From positions 62,001 through 126,000 of the forward strand of contig JAVEEC010000008.1 of assembly GCA_030840645.1 (NCBI GenBank): 64,000 bases of DNA. Direction: 5' to 3'. This stretch comes from Frankiaceae bacterium. GTDB lineage: Bacteria > Actinomycetota > Actinomycetes > BP-191. Under the pieces are notes generated by a model. That model did no database searches. It saw only the letters and a program-made list of their open reading frames with translations, and was not told where the DNA came from. The position numbers and the translations under genes are program-made. This document shows, one piece after another, positions 7,880 through 15,375 of the stretch (its first letter is position 1; every line of letters starts with the position of its first letter).

Positions 7880-8379
7880 GCCGGGACCGAGACGCCGACG
7901 CCGCCGCGGGTGCCGGCGCCGTAGCGCGCCTTCTCGCGGTCGAGGTCGAGCGGGGCGATCGTGACGCCCTTCGCGTCGTCGTCGAGCAGCGCCAGCGGGA
8001 CCACCCACGCGACCTCGAACTCCAGGCCGTCGGGGTCGTGCGCGTACAGGCTCTTCGTCGTGCCGTGGTCGGAGGCGCCGACCAGCGCGCCGTTGTCCGA
8101 CAGGACGCCCGCCAGGCGCTCCAGCTCGGCCAGCGTGTCGACCTCCCAGGCCAGGTGGTACAGCCCGACGGTCGCGCGACCGGCCTGCGAGGGGCCGGCG
8201 CCCGACCCGATCTCGAACAGGCCGAGGTCGTGGTCGTTCGTCGACGCCGGCGCCTGGACGAACGCCGCGCCCGGCATCGCGTTGACGACGCGGAAGCCGA
8301 GCACGTCGGTGTAGAACGCCACGCTCTTCGCGACGTCGCGGACGTAGAGCACGGCGTGGTTCAGCTGCACGATCGGCAT
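7876..8379 (-). CDS. VOC-family (glyoxalase/dioxygenase-fold) protein
   Basis: This 167-aa protein has the paired beta-alpha-beta-beta-beta units of the vicinal oxygen chelate fold. LNHAVLYVRDVAKSVAFYTDVLGF starts the first half; YHLAWEVDTLAEL starts the second, which ends DPDGLEFEVAWVVP. The two His (about residues 7 and 84) and the final Glu (about 131) fit a metal site like that of extradiol dioxygenases. The last 30 residues extend past the usual fold. ATG 8379 has the natural family N-terminus MPIVQLNHA; longer in-frame extensions look non-coding. The substrate cannot be told. Its stop codon is embedded in a CTAG shared with the folate gene. Confidence 0.88.
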   Translation of the reverse strand: MPIVQLNHAVLYVRDVAKSVAFYTDVLGFRVVNAMPGAAFVQAPASTNDHDLGLFEIGSGAGPSQAGRATVGLYHLAWEVDTLAELERLAGVLSDNGALVGASDHGTTKSLYAHDPDGLEFEVAWVVPLALLDDDAKGVTIAPLDLDREKARYGAGTRGGVGVSVPA

Positions 8380-8489
8380 GGTGGACTCCGTCTCTGTGAT
8401 CCTTGCTGACGCTACCCCTGGATACGCCGGCGTCGCGCCGAGCGCCAGGTAGTCGCCAGTTGGACGGCAGGGGCCCCGCCGTCGCATCA

Positions 8490-8516
8490 TTGGCAGTCGA
8501 CGTACGAGAGTGCTAA
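8490..8516. promoter_or_regulatory. CIRCE (HrcA) operator
   Basis: TTGGCAGTC, nine bases, then GAGTGCTAA. The right arm matches the CIRCE consensus (TTAGCACTC-N9-GAGTGCTAA) perfectly; the left arm differs at two positions. The spacing is exactly nine. It ends 20 bp before the GTG of the FmdB-type gene, so HrcA binding would block that promoter and heat shock would release it. Confidence 0.85.
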
Positions 8517-8536
8517 CGCCCCGAGGAGCCCCCGCC

Positions 8537-8977
8537 GTGCCGACGTACGAGTACGCCTGCACCGTCTGCGCCGAACGCACCGAAGCCGTGCAGTCGTTCA
8601 CCGACCCGCCGCTGACCGAGTGCCCGGCATGCGGCGGGACGTTGCGCAAGGTCTTCTCACCGGTCGGCGTCGTCTTCAAGGGGTCCGGCTTCTACAAGAC
8701 GGACAGCCGCGCCAAGAAGCCCGCCTCCTCGTCGTCGGGATCGTCCGACGCTGCCACGAAGTCCGCCGAGCCCGCGTCGTCCGGCTCCTCGGGCTCGGGG
8801 TCGTCGGGCTCGGAGTCGTCCGGCTCGGGGTCGTCCGGCTCGGGCTCGGGGTCGTCCGGCTCGGGCTCCGGGTCTGCCGGGTCGTCCGGCTCCAGGTCCT
8901 CCGGGTCCTCGGGGTCCGGCGCCGCGAGCCCGCCGGCACCGTCGTCCACAGGCCCGGGAACCGCCGCCGCGCGTTAA
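8537..8977 (+). CDS. FmdB-type zinc-ribbon protein, Ruc-like redox-regulated chaperone
   Basis: This 146-aa protein starts MPTYEYACTVC, with four cysteines in two CxxC pairs (CTVC at about 9-12, CPAC at about 34-37) forming a zinc ribbon. VGVVFKGSGFYKTDSR then follows, the conserved end of the FmdB N-domain. The remaining 80 residues are almost pure Ser/Gly and must be disordered. M. tuberculosis Rv0991c (Ruc), a heat-induced, oxidation-activated chaperone working with DnaK, has the same layout and the same neighbour, formyl-THF cyclo-ligase Rv0992c. A CIRCE site just upstream supports heat-shock control. GTG start; GAGGAG lies 8 nt upstream. The chaperone function is inferred from Ruc. Confidence 0.88.
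   Translation: MPTYEYACTVCAERTEAVQSFTDPPLTECPACGGTLRKVFSPVGVVFKGSGFYKTDSRAKKPASSSSGSSDAATKSAEPASSGSSGSGSSGSESSGSGSSGSGSGSSGSGSGSAGSSGSRSSGSSGSGAASPPAPSSTGPGTAAAR
8776..8910 (+). repeat. Imperfect 15-bp Ser/Gly coding repeat
   Basis: Repeats built on TCCGGCTCGGGGTCG encode SGSGS/SGSES units in the tail of the FmdB-type protein. Copies vary by single bases and change length by whole codons, so the stretch can expand or contract without shifting frame. The boundaries are approximate. Confidence 0.7.
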
Positions 8978-9060
8978 TCCACAGATCTTGCCGCGGTCCG
9001 TTTTCTGTCCCACCCCCTCGCTAATGTCGGCGCCACCGTTCGATCCGGAGGTGTTCGCCG

Positions 9061-9882
9061 ATGCCCGTCCTGCCGCCCGTGACCGACGCGCGCGCCGACA
9101 TCGGCGTGTTCGGCGGGTCCGGGTTCTACGCCCTCCTCGACGACGCCGACGGTGCCGAGGAGGTCGCCGTCCCGACGCCGTTCGGGGAGCCGTCCGCGCC
9201 CGCCGTCGTCGGTCTGGTCGGCGGCCGGCGCGTCGCGTTCCTGCCCCGCCACGGGCGCGACCACAGGTACCCGCCGCACCGGATCCCGTACCGCGCCAAC
9301 CTGTGGGCGATGCGTTCCCTCGGCGTCACGCAGATCGTCGCCCCGTGCGCCGCGGGGTCGTTGCGGCCGGAGGTCCGGCCCGGTGACTTCGTCGTCTGCG
9401 ACCAGCTCGTCGACCGCACGTCGGGCCGGCCGCAGACGTTCTACGACGACCGCGCGGTGCACGTCGCGTTCGCCGACCCGTACTGCCCCGCCGGCCGCGC
9501 GGTGACGTTGGCCGCGGCGCGCACCGCGGGCATCGACGTCCACGACGGCGGCACCATGGTCGTCGTCGAGGGGCCGCGCTTCTCGACCCGCGCCGAGTCG
9601 CGCTGGTACGCCGGCGCGGGCTGGTCGGTCATCAACATGACCGGCCATCCCGAGGCCGTTCTGGCCCGCGAGCTCGAGCTCTGCTACACGTCGCTCGCGC
9701 TGATCACCGACTACGACGTCGGCGTGTCCGGCGTCCCGGCGGTGACGGCGGACGAGGTGTTCCGCGTGTTCCGGGAGAACAACGCCCGGCTCCGTACCCT
9801 CCTTTTCGACCTGATCCCCGCACTCCCCGAGACGCGCGAGTGCCCGTGCGGTACCGCGCTGTCCGGAGCGGAGTTCGGATGA
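9061..9882 (+). CDS. mtnP: S-methyl-5'-thioadenosine phosphorylase family
   Basis: This 273-aa nucleoside phosphorylase should split 5'-methylthioadenosine with phosphate into adenine and methylthioribose-1-phosphate. N-terminal IGVFGGSGFYALLDD, then LPRHGRDHRYPPHRIPYRANLWAM, and later VEGPRFSTRAESR and INMTGHPEAVLARE are the signatures of the MTAP/PNP family. The His-Pro in MTGHPE differs from the MTxxPE of human MTAP, so a related purine substrate is possible. GGAGG lies 10 nt before the ATG. A TAATGT at 9022-9027 could be the -10. It overlaps the SAF-domain gene by 4 bases (ATGA). Confidence 0.92.
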   Translation: MPVLPPVTDARADIGVFGGSGFYALLDDADGAEEVAVPTPFGEPSAPAVVGLVGGRRVAFLPRHGRDHRYPPHRIPYRANLWAMRSLGVTQIVAPCAAGSLRPEVRPGDFVVCDQLVDRTSGRPQTFYDDRAVHVAFADPYCPAGRAVTLAAARTAGIDVHDGGTMVVVEGPRFSTRAESRWYAGAGWSVINMTGHPEAVLARELELCYTSLALITDYDVGVSGVPAVTADEVFRVFRENNARLRTLLFDLIPALPETRECPCGTALSGAEFG

Positions 9883-10613
9883 CGTGGCGCGCTCTGCAAC
9901 AGATGGTCGCGGCGCACCGGCGGCTGGTCGCCGGGCTGCTCGCCGGGCTGGCCGTGCTCGCGCTGCTCGGCGCGGTGCGGCCCGCGGCGCCGCCGTCGGT
10001 GACCGTACTCGCGGCGGCGCGGGACCTCGCCGCGGGTACGCCGATCGCGCTGGCCGACCTCCGGTCCGTCGCGCTGCCTGTCGGCGCCGTACCCGCGGGC
10101 GCGCTGCGACCGGGCGCTGCCGTGCTCGGGCGGCTGGTCGCGGGACCGGTCCGGCGCGGGGAGCCGTTGACCGACGTCCGGATACTCGGCCCGCCGCTGC
10201 TGGCGGCGGTCGGGCGCGGGCCGGACCTGGTGGCCGTACCGGTGCGGTTCGCCGACGCGGGAGCGGTGACGTTGCTGCGCCCGGGCGACCGGATCGACGT
10301 GCTCGCATCGCCGGTCACATCGACGGAGACGCCCGCGGCGGCACCGACCGCGCGGGTCGTCGCGGCCGACATCGCGGTCCTGGTCGTCGCGGCGACCGAC
10401 CCGACCGGTCTCGGTGGTGGTGGTGCCGCCGGCGTCGGCGTCGGCGACGGGACGCTGGTCGTGGTTGCGTGTTCACCGGCGGTGGCGCGCGCCCTGGCCG
10501 GGGCCGGCGCCGCCGAACGCCTCTCCCCCGCTCTCCGTTCCCCCGCCCTGCCTTCCCGCGCCCTGCCTTCCCGCGCCCTGCCTTCCCCCGCGCGGCCGCC
10601 CCCCACGCCCTGA
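9879..10613 (+). CDS. SAF-domain protein (CpaB/RcpC-like)
   Basis: This 244-aa protein has one N-terminal membrane segment (about residues 14-32) and a SAF domain (about 40-105: VTVLAAARDLAAGTPIALADL...). Next comes an RcpC/CpaB-type region with LLRPGDRIDVLA. CpaB proteins act in assembly of Flp/Tad pili in the envelope. No other tad gene is near, so a role with pili is uncertain. The C-terminus is a Pro/Ala-rich tail with three SxALP units encoded by a 15-bp tandem repeat. The start overlaps mtnP (ATGA). In several actinobacteria a single SAF protein lies near fmdB and mscL, and that is the context here. Confidence 0.8.
   Translation: MTWRALQQMVAAHRRLVAGLLAGLAVLALLGAVRPAAPPSVTVLAAARDLAAGTPIALADLRSVALPVGAVPAGALRPGAAVLGRLVAGPVRRGEPLTDVRILGPPLLAAVGRGPDLVAVPVRFADAGAVTLLRPGDRIDVLASPVTSTETPAAAPTARVVAADIAVLVVAATDPTGLGGGGAAGVGVGDGTLVVVACSPAVARALAGAGAAERLSPALRSPALPSRALPSRALPSPARPPPTP
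10538..10582 (+). repeat. 15-bp tandem repeat, three copies
   Basis: Three head-to-tail units of TTCCCGCGCCCTGCC (the first with one change) encode the pentapeptide SRALP in the tail of the SAF protein. A fourth unit is partial. The unit length is a multiple of three, so copy-number changes keep the frame. Confidence 0.85.
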
Positions 10614-10638
10614 CTCCTGGCCGGGCCGCTGCCCGTCG

Positions 10639-10690
10639 CGTTCTGTGCAGCCCACCCGCCCCCCTTGAGCGTGGTGATCTTCACAGAACG
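10639..10690 (+). repeat. ~52-bp intergenic repeat, copy A
   Basis: CGTTCTGTGCAG, 13 variable bases, then a 27-base block CTTGAG + CGTGGTGATCTTCACAGAACG. The first nine and last nine bases (CGTTCTGTG / CACAGAACG) are perfect inverted repeats. It lies between the convergent SAF and tldE genes. Copies B (43780-43831, inverted) and C (55537-55589) share the same conserved blocks. Confidence 0.88.
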
Positions 10691-10731
10691 AGTCGGGCGG
10701 CGCGGAGCGGGACCGGTTCGGCAGCTCCCTG

Positions 10732-12078
10732 CTACGCGCCCGCGACCGTCATCTCGGCCACGAGCGCGGTCACGCCGCCGTAGGAGCCGCCGAACGGGAA
10801 GAACCGGCGGTCGTTCCCCAGCGCCGCGATCCCGAGCAGCATCTCGACCAGCGTCGAGGAGACGGTGACCTCGCGGACCGGCTCGTCCAGGGCACCGCCC
10901 TTGATCCAGAGCCCGGTGGCGCCGACGCTGAACTCGCCGCTCACCGGGTTGGTCCCCGAGTGCAGCCCGCTGACGTCCTGCACATACAGGCCGCCCTCGC
11001 CCCGCGCCAGGATCTCCACGGGCGGGACGGCGACGCCCTCGAGGAACAGGTTGCTGGGGGCAACGCCCGGCGAGGCGTTGAACCCCGCGCGGGACGCGTT
11101 GCCGGTCGAGGCGACGCCGTCGCGCGCGGCCGTCTCGGTGTTGTGCAGGAAGCCGCGGAGCACGCCGTTCTCGATCACGGGGGTCCGCCGCGTCGGCACG
11201 CCCTCGTCGTCGAACGGCGCCGCCGCCGGCCCCTCCGCCAGCCGCCCGTCGTCGACCAGGCTCACCGCCTCCTGCGCGACCGCCTCGCCGACCCGGTCGG
11301 CGAACAGCGACCGTCCCTTCTGCACCGCCTCGGCCGTCAGCGCGGACGCCAGCACCCCGAGGAACGACGCCGTCACCAGCGGGTCGAACACCACCGGCAC
11401 CCGCCTGGTCGGGGGCTTGCGGGCCCCGAGCAGCCGGGTCGCGCGGACCGCCGCCTCGTGCGCCGCTGCCGCGAGGTCGAGCTCGTCGAACGCCCGCCCC
11501 TGCGTCAGCCCCAGCCCGGTCTGCGTCTCGTCGGCGGTCCTGGCGAGAGCGGCGACGTAGGCGTAGACGTCGGTCCGCGCGTACTCGGCCGCGACGCCGG
11601 TCGTCGACGCGATGGCGACCGACGAACGGCTGTCCCCGTACGTCGCGCTGTCGACCGCCGTGATCAGCTCGTGCTCGGCGCGCGTGGCACGCTCCAGCTC
11701 GAGCGCCGCCGCCACCTTGCGGTCCGCGGGCACCGACTCGAGACCGGGCACCCAGATCTCGGGCATGGGCAGGTACGTCGCCGGCAACGGGAGGACGTTG
11801 CCGACGTCGGGCGTACCGAGGGCGGCGTTGGACCGGGCCTCCGACAGCGCGTACCGCAGCCCGTCCTCGGTGACGTCCGACGTCGACGCGAACCCCATCC
11901 GCCCGTCGACGACGACGCGGACGCCGACCCCGCGCGTCTCCGACGACGACAGCGACTCCACCTCGCCGTCGAACGCCGTGACCGACGTGTCCACCGAGTG
12001 CACGGCGAACGCCTCGACACCCTCGCCGGACGACGCCCACGAGACCACGCGTGCCGCCAGGTCGAGCAGGTCGCTCAT
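10732..12078 (-). CDS. tldE: TldE/PmbA subunit of the TldD/TldE protease
   Basis: This 448-aa protein forms a heterodimeric zinc protease with TldD, degrading unfolded peptides and maturing some peptides such as microcins. This subunit lacks the metal ligands. Family features are VTAFDGEVESLSSSETRGVGVRVVVDGRMGFAST (described residues 23-56), a central VVFDPLVTASFLGVLASALTAE, and C-terminal LFLEGV...EGGLYVQDVSGLHSGTNPVSGEFSVGATGLWI. The ATG overlaps the tldD stop (ATGA), so the two are co-transcribed and probably translationally coupled. It converges on the SAF gene, with repeat copy A between. The function in actinobacteria is unknown beyond protease assembly. Confidence 0.94.
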   Translation of the reverse strand: MSDLLDLAARVVSWASSGEGVEAFAVHSVDTSVTAFDGEVESLSSSETRGVGVRVVVDGRMGFASTSDVTEDGLRYALSEARSNAALGTPDVGNVLPLPATYLPMPEIWVPGLESVPADRKVAAALELERATRAEHELITAVDSATYGDSRSSVAIASTTGVAAEYARTDVYAYVAALARTADETQTGLGLTQGRAFDELDLAAAAHEAAVRATRLLGARKPPTRRVPVVFDPLVTASFLGVLASALTAEAVQKGRSLFADRVGEAVAQEAVSLVDDGRLAEGPAAAPFDDEGVPTRRTPVIENGVLRGFLHNTETAARDGVASTGNASRAGFNASPGVAPSNLFLEGVAVPPVEILARGEGGLYVQDVSGLHSGTNPVSGEFSVGATGLWIKGGALDEPVREVTVSSTLVEMLLGIAALGNDRRFFPFGGSYGGVTALVAEMTVAGA

Positions 12079-13466
12079 CCGCCCGTCCCCCCGACCGTCA
12101 GCCGCGCGATCCGCAGCGTCGGCGTACCGAACCCGGCCGGCACCCACTGCCCGTCCTTGCCGCACATCCCCTGTTTGACCGCGAAGTCCGTGCCGACGGC
12201 GTCGACCAGCGCGATGGCCTGCGGCCCGTTGCCGATGAGGTTGGCGCCACGCACCCGCGACGTGAGCCGGCCGTCCTCGATGAGGTACGCCTCGGTGATC
12301 CCGAACACGAAGTCGCCCGTCGCCGGGTTGACCTCGCCGCCGCCGAGGCCGTCGGCGTAGAGGCCGTACGACACGTCGGCGAGGATCAGCGCCGGGTCAG
12401 ACAAGCCGGGCAGCACGTAGGAGTTGGTCATCCGCGGGATGGGCAGGTGGGCGTAGGACTGCCGCCGCCCGTTGCCCGACGGGCCGACGCCGAGCCGGGC
12501 GGCGTTGATCCGGTCGGACATCTCGCCGGTCTGCACGCCGCCCTCGAACAGCACCGTCCGCTGCGCCGGCGTGCCCTCGTCGTCGAACGCGAACGACCCC
12601 CACATGTTCACGTCACTCGCGTCGTCGACGCCGTTGAACAGCTCGGAGCCGACGCGCGTGCCCTTGGTGTGCGCGTAGACGGTGGTGTCCTTCGCCATCG
12701 CGTCCGCCTCCAGGCCGTGGCCGCACGCCTCGTGGAACAGCACGCCGCCGCCCCCGGCGTTGAGCACCACGGTCATCTCGCCGGCCGGCGACGGGATCGA
12801 GTCGAGCAGCCGCAACGCCCGCTGCGCCGCCTCCGCGCCGACCGACTCCGGCGGCGACGTGTCGAACAGCTCGAGGCCCTGCGACGCGCCGGGCCCCTCG
12901 AACCCCGTCTGTACCAGGCCGTCCCGCGCCGCGACGACCTGGCAGGCAAGCCGGGTACGGGTCCGCGTCTCGTCGGAGAGGTGGCCGAACGAGTTGGCGA
13001 TGAACACGCGCTGCACGACGTCCGCGTACGACGCCAGCACCTGCCGCACCTCGCCGCCCTGCGCCCACGCGGCCTCCTCGGCGCGGCGGGTGATCGCGAC
13101 CTTGTCGGCCTTCGCCGCGTCCCGCGGCGACCGGACGATCGGGTGGGTGACCCGCGGCACCGCCCGGGTGAGGTCGGCGACGAACGGCGACCCGGCCACC
13201 GCGCCCTGGATGCCGGCGGCCGCGGCGCGCGCGGCCTCCACCAGGGAGGCGCGGGAGAGGACGTTCGTGTACGCGTACGCGGCCTGGCTGCCGCGCACGA
13301 CGCGGATGCCGGCGCCCTGGTCACGACCGCTGGTCAGCTCCTCGACCCGGCGGTCCTCGACGCGGATCGACGTCGAGTCCTTGCGGTCGGCGTAGACCTC
13401 CGCCCAGTCGCCGCCGGAGGACAGGGCGGCGTCGAGGGCGGCGCGGACGTCGGATTCGTCGAGCAT
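12075..13466 (-). CDS. tldD: TldD catalytic subunit of the TldD/TldE protease
   Basis: This 463-aa zinc metallopeptidase carries the diagnostic HExxxH as HEACGH (about residue 242), after VLNAGGGGVLFHEACGHGLEAD. The C-terminal Cys of KQGMCGKDGQ (about 438) is a further conserved ligand region. The N-terminal half holds DGAGIRVVRGSQAAYAYTN. The ATG lies 7 nt after TAGGGT, which suggests a leaderless transcript for the tldD-tldE pair. A strong hairpin separates it from the upstream subtilase gene. Confidence 0.95.
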   Translation of the reverse strand: MLDESDVRAALDAALSSGGDWAEVYADRKDSTSIRVEDRRVEELTSGRDQGAGIRVVRGSQAAYAYTNVLSRASLVEAARAAAAGIQGAVAGSPFVADLTRAVPRVTHPIVRSPRDAAKADKVAITRRAEEAAWAQGGEVRQVLASYADVVQRVFIANSFGHLSDETRTRTRLACQVVAARDGLVQTGFEGPGASQGLELFDTSPPESVGAEAAQRALRLLDSIPSPAGEMTVVLNAGGGGVLFHEACGHGLEADAMAKDTTVYAHTKGTRVGSELFNGVDDASDVNMWGSFAFDDEGTPAQRTVLFEGGVQTGEMSDRINAARLGVGPSGNGRRQSYAHLPIPRMTNSYVLPGLSDPALILADVSYGLYADGLGGGEVNPATGDFVFGITEAYLIEDGRLTSRVRGANLIGNGPQAIALVDAVGTDFAVKQGMCGKDGQWVPAGFGTPTLRIARLTVGGTGG

Positions 13467-13473
13467 GTCCCCG

Positions 13474-13479
13474 ACCCTA
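13474..13479 (-). promoter_or_regulatory. -10 box of tldD, leaderless spacing
   Basis: TAGGGT on the minus strand, 7 nt before the tldD ATG; no Shine-Dalgarno is seen. It is identical to the galU and 21438 boxes. Confidence 0.55.
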
Positions 13480-13496
13480 CAGACGCCGCGCGACAA

Positions 13497-13538
13497 AGGA
13501 CCGGCCCGCCTCCAGGTTGTGGAAGGCGGGCCGGTCCT
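13497..13538 (-). terminator. 15-bp hairpin after the subtilase gene
   Basis: A perfect 15-bp stem (AGGACCGGCCCGCCT with its complement) and 12-nt loop begin 14 nt after the subtilase stop. On the minus strand the stem is followed by TTTGT. It is a good intrinsic terminator that insulates the tldD promoter. Confidence 0.8.
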
Positions 13539-13552
13539 GTGGACGACGGTGC

Positions 13553-14713
13553 TTAGTAGTTCGTGAAGAGCAGCAGGTTCGGCGTGCCGGTGCCGACGTT
13601 CGAGATCACGCCGGACGTCGCGTTGGCGACGAGCGCGTTGCGAACGGTGGCCGCCGAGGCGCCCGGGTTGCCCTGCAGGTAGAGCGCGGCCACGCCCGCG
13701 ACGTGCGGGGTCGCCATCGACGTGCCGTCGAGGTACGCGCCGGCGGTGTCGCTGGTGTACCAGGACGACAGGATCTGCACGCCGGGGGCGAGCAGGTCGA
13801 CGCAGGTGCCGTAGTTGGAGAACGACGCCGCGGCGTCGCTGCTGTTCGTCGCGCCGGTCGTGATCGCCGCGGCGACGCGGGCCGGCGAGTAGTTGCACGC
13901 GTTCTGGCGGACGCCGGACGCGTTGCCGTTGCCCGACGCGACCGCGAACGTCACGCCGTCGTTGATCGCGTTCGTCACGGCGGTGTCGAGCGGCGCGTAC
14001 GCGGCCCCGCCCAGGCTCATGTTCGCCACGGCGGGCGTGCCCGCGACGTGGTTGCCGGTCACCCAGTCGACGCCCGCGATGACACCGGACGTCGCGCCGC
14101 TGCCGGCGCAGTCGAGGACGCGGACCGCGATCAGCGAGACGCTGTGCGCGACGCCGATCGTCGAGCCGCCAACGGTGCCTGCGACGTGGGTGCCGTGACC
14201 GTTGCAGTCGTCGGCGGCGCCACCGTCGACCTCGTCGATGCCGGTCGTCGCGCGGCCGCCGAACTGCGTGTGCGTGAACCGGATGCCGGTGTCGATGATG
14301 TACGCCTTCACGCCGGAGCCGGTCGCGGTCCAGGTGTACGACGCGGACAGCGGCAGGTTGCGCTGGTCGATACGGTCGATGCCCCAGGACTGCGGGTTCG
14401 CGATCGTGCCGTCGGCGTGCATGACGCCGTCGGGCTCGACGTACGCGACGTCGGCGCTGCGGGCGATCGCCTTGGCCGCGGCCGGCGTGAGCTTCGCGGC
14501 GTAGCCGTGCAGGGCGTGCGAGTAGACGTAGGTGACCGTGCCGCCGAGAGCGGTGGCACGTGCGGCTGCCGCGGCCGGGGTGACCGAGGTGCCGTCGCGC
14601 AGGACCACGACGTACGAGGTGGATACCGTGGGCGCCGCGGTGCCGGGTGCGGCAGCGACAGCGACGGAGAGGAGTGCCGCGGGTATCGCGGCGATGAGCG
14701 GACGTACGCGCAC
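13553..14713 (-). CDS. Secreted S8 subtilisin-like serine protease
   Basis: This 386-aa exported protease has a signal peptide at 1-27 (ends AAPGTAAP) and an I9 propeptide inhibitor at about 32-105 (YVVVLRDG...VAYVEPDG). The catalytic domain is of proteinase K type. The triad is Asp in YIIDTGI (about 142), His in NGHGTHVAGT (about 172) and Ser in GTSMATPHVAGVAAL (about 332). It ends without extra domains, so it is probably released. GTG start with AAGGAG 6 nt upstream. The gene stands alone, transcribed away from mscL and closed by the 13497-13538 hairpin. The substrate is unknown; nutrient scavenging is likely. Confidence 0.95.
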   Translation of the reverse strand: MRVRPLIAAIPAALLSVAVAAAPGTAAPTVSTSYVVVLRDGTSVTPAAAAARATALGGTVTYVYSHALHGYAAKLTPAAAKAIARSADVAYVEPDGVMHADGTIANPQSWGIDRIDQRNLPLSASYTWTATGSGVKAYIIDTGIRFTHTQFGGRATTGIDEVDGGAADDCNGHGTHVAGTVGGSTIGVAHSVSLIAVRVLDCAGSGATSGVIAGVDWVTGNHVAGTPAVANMSLGGAAYAPLDTAVTNAINDGVTFAVASGNGNASGVRQNACNYSPARVAAAITTGATNSSDAAASFSNYGTCVDLLAPGVQILSSWYTSDTAGAYLDGTSMATPHVAGVAALYLQGNPGASAATVRNALVANATSGVISNVGTGTPNLLLFTNY

Positions 14714-14857
14714 TGGTGGCTCCTTTCGAGCCTTGGCCCCCCTGGGCTGATGGCAACTACACGGTGCAGCCCCGCTGTCATTTCACATGCTTCGTCCGCT
14801 TTCACCCCAGAGGTAGGGGACTGTCACCATCGAGCCACAGTCAGGAGGGACCGTCCG

Positions 14858-15250
14858 ATGCTGAGGGACTTCAAGCAGTTCGTCCTGCGCGGGAACCTGG
14901 TCGAGATCGCCGTCGCGTTCGTCATGGGCCTGGCGTTCAAGGACGTCGTCGACCGCTTCGTCGACCTGGTCACCAACCTCGTCGCCATCCCCGGGCGGAC
15001 GGAGTTCGGGGCGTGGCGGTTCACGGTCGGCGGCGGCGTCTTCCGCTACGGCGCCCTGCTGAGCGCCGTCCTCAACTTCGTCATCGTCGCCGCGGTGCTG
15101 TTCTTCTTCGTCGTCCGGCCGGTCAACGCGTTCGTCGCCCGGCGCCGCAGCGGGCCCGAGGTCGACGCCCCCACCAAGGCGTGCCGGGAGTGCCTCAGCT
15201 CGATCCCGGCCGCGGCGACGCGGTGCGCGTTCTGCGCGGTCGTGCAGTAG
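14858..15250 (+). CDS. mscL: Large-conductance mechanosensitive channel MscL with zinc-ribbon tail
   Basis: This 130-aa channel opens under membrane tension to release osmolytes. The N-terminal amphipathic helix MLRDFKQFVLRGNLVEIAVAF flows into TM1, and TM2 is at about 68-90 (FVIVAAVLFFFVVRPVNAF). The usual cytoplasmic helix is followed here by CxxC-x11-CxxC (CREC...CAFC), a small metal-binding knuckle seen in many actinobacterial MscL proteins. AGGAGGGA is a strong ribosome site 7 nt before the ATG. The stop abuts the stop of the small convergent ORF. The M. tuberculosis gene is Rv0985c, in the same broad neighbourhood. Confidence 0.96.
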   Translation: MLRDFKQFVLRGNLVEIAVAFVMGLAFKDVVDRFVDLVTNLVAIPGRTEFGAWRFTVGGGVFRYGALLSAVLNFVIVAAVLFFFVVRPVNAFVARRRSGPEVDAPTKACRECLSSIPAAATRCAFCAVVQ

Positions 15251-15373
15251 TCAGCGGTCGTGGTGCGGCGGGCGCTCCTCGACCAGCCGCCGTACGGCGT
15301 CCTCGTCGTCGGCCTCGTCACCCCAGCCGACGTCGGAATCGTCTGCGGCAGTGGGGATCGTGGGCTCGGTCAT
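15251..15373 (-). CDS. Small acidic conserved protein (40 aa)
   Basis: This short ORF begins 2 bp after the CBS gene stop and reads MTEPTIPTAADDSDVGWGDE, ending VEERPPHHDR. I recall short actinobacterial proteins with DDSDxGWG near the start and ERPPHxx at the end, so I think it is real. It is very acidic in the middle, with no membrane or signal segment. It is probably co-transcribed with the CBS protein. The function is unknown. Confidence 0.6.
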   Translation of the reverse strand: MTEPTIPTAADDSDVGWGDEADDEDAVRRLVEERPPHHDR

Positions 15374-15375
15374 CG

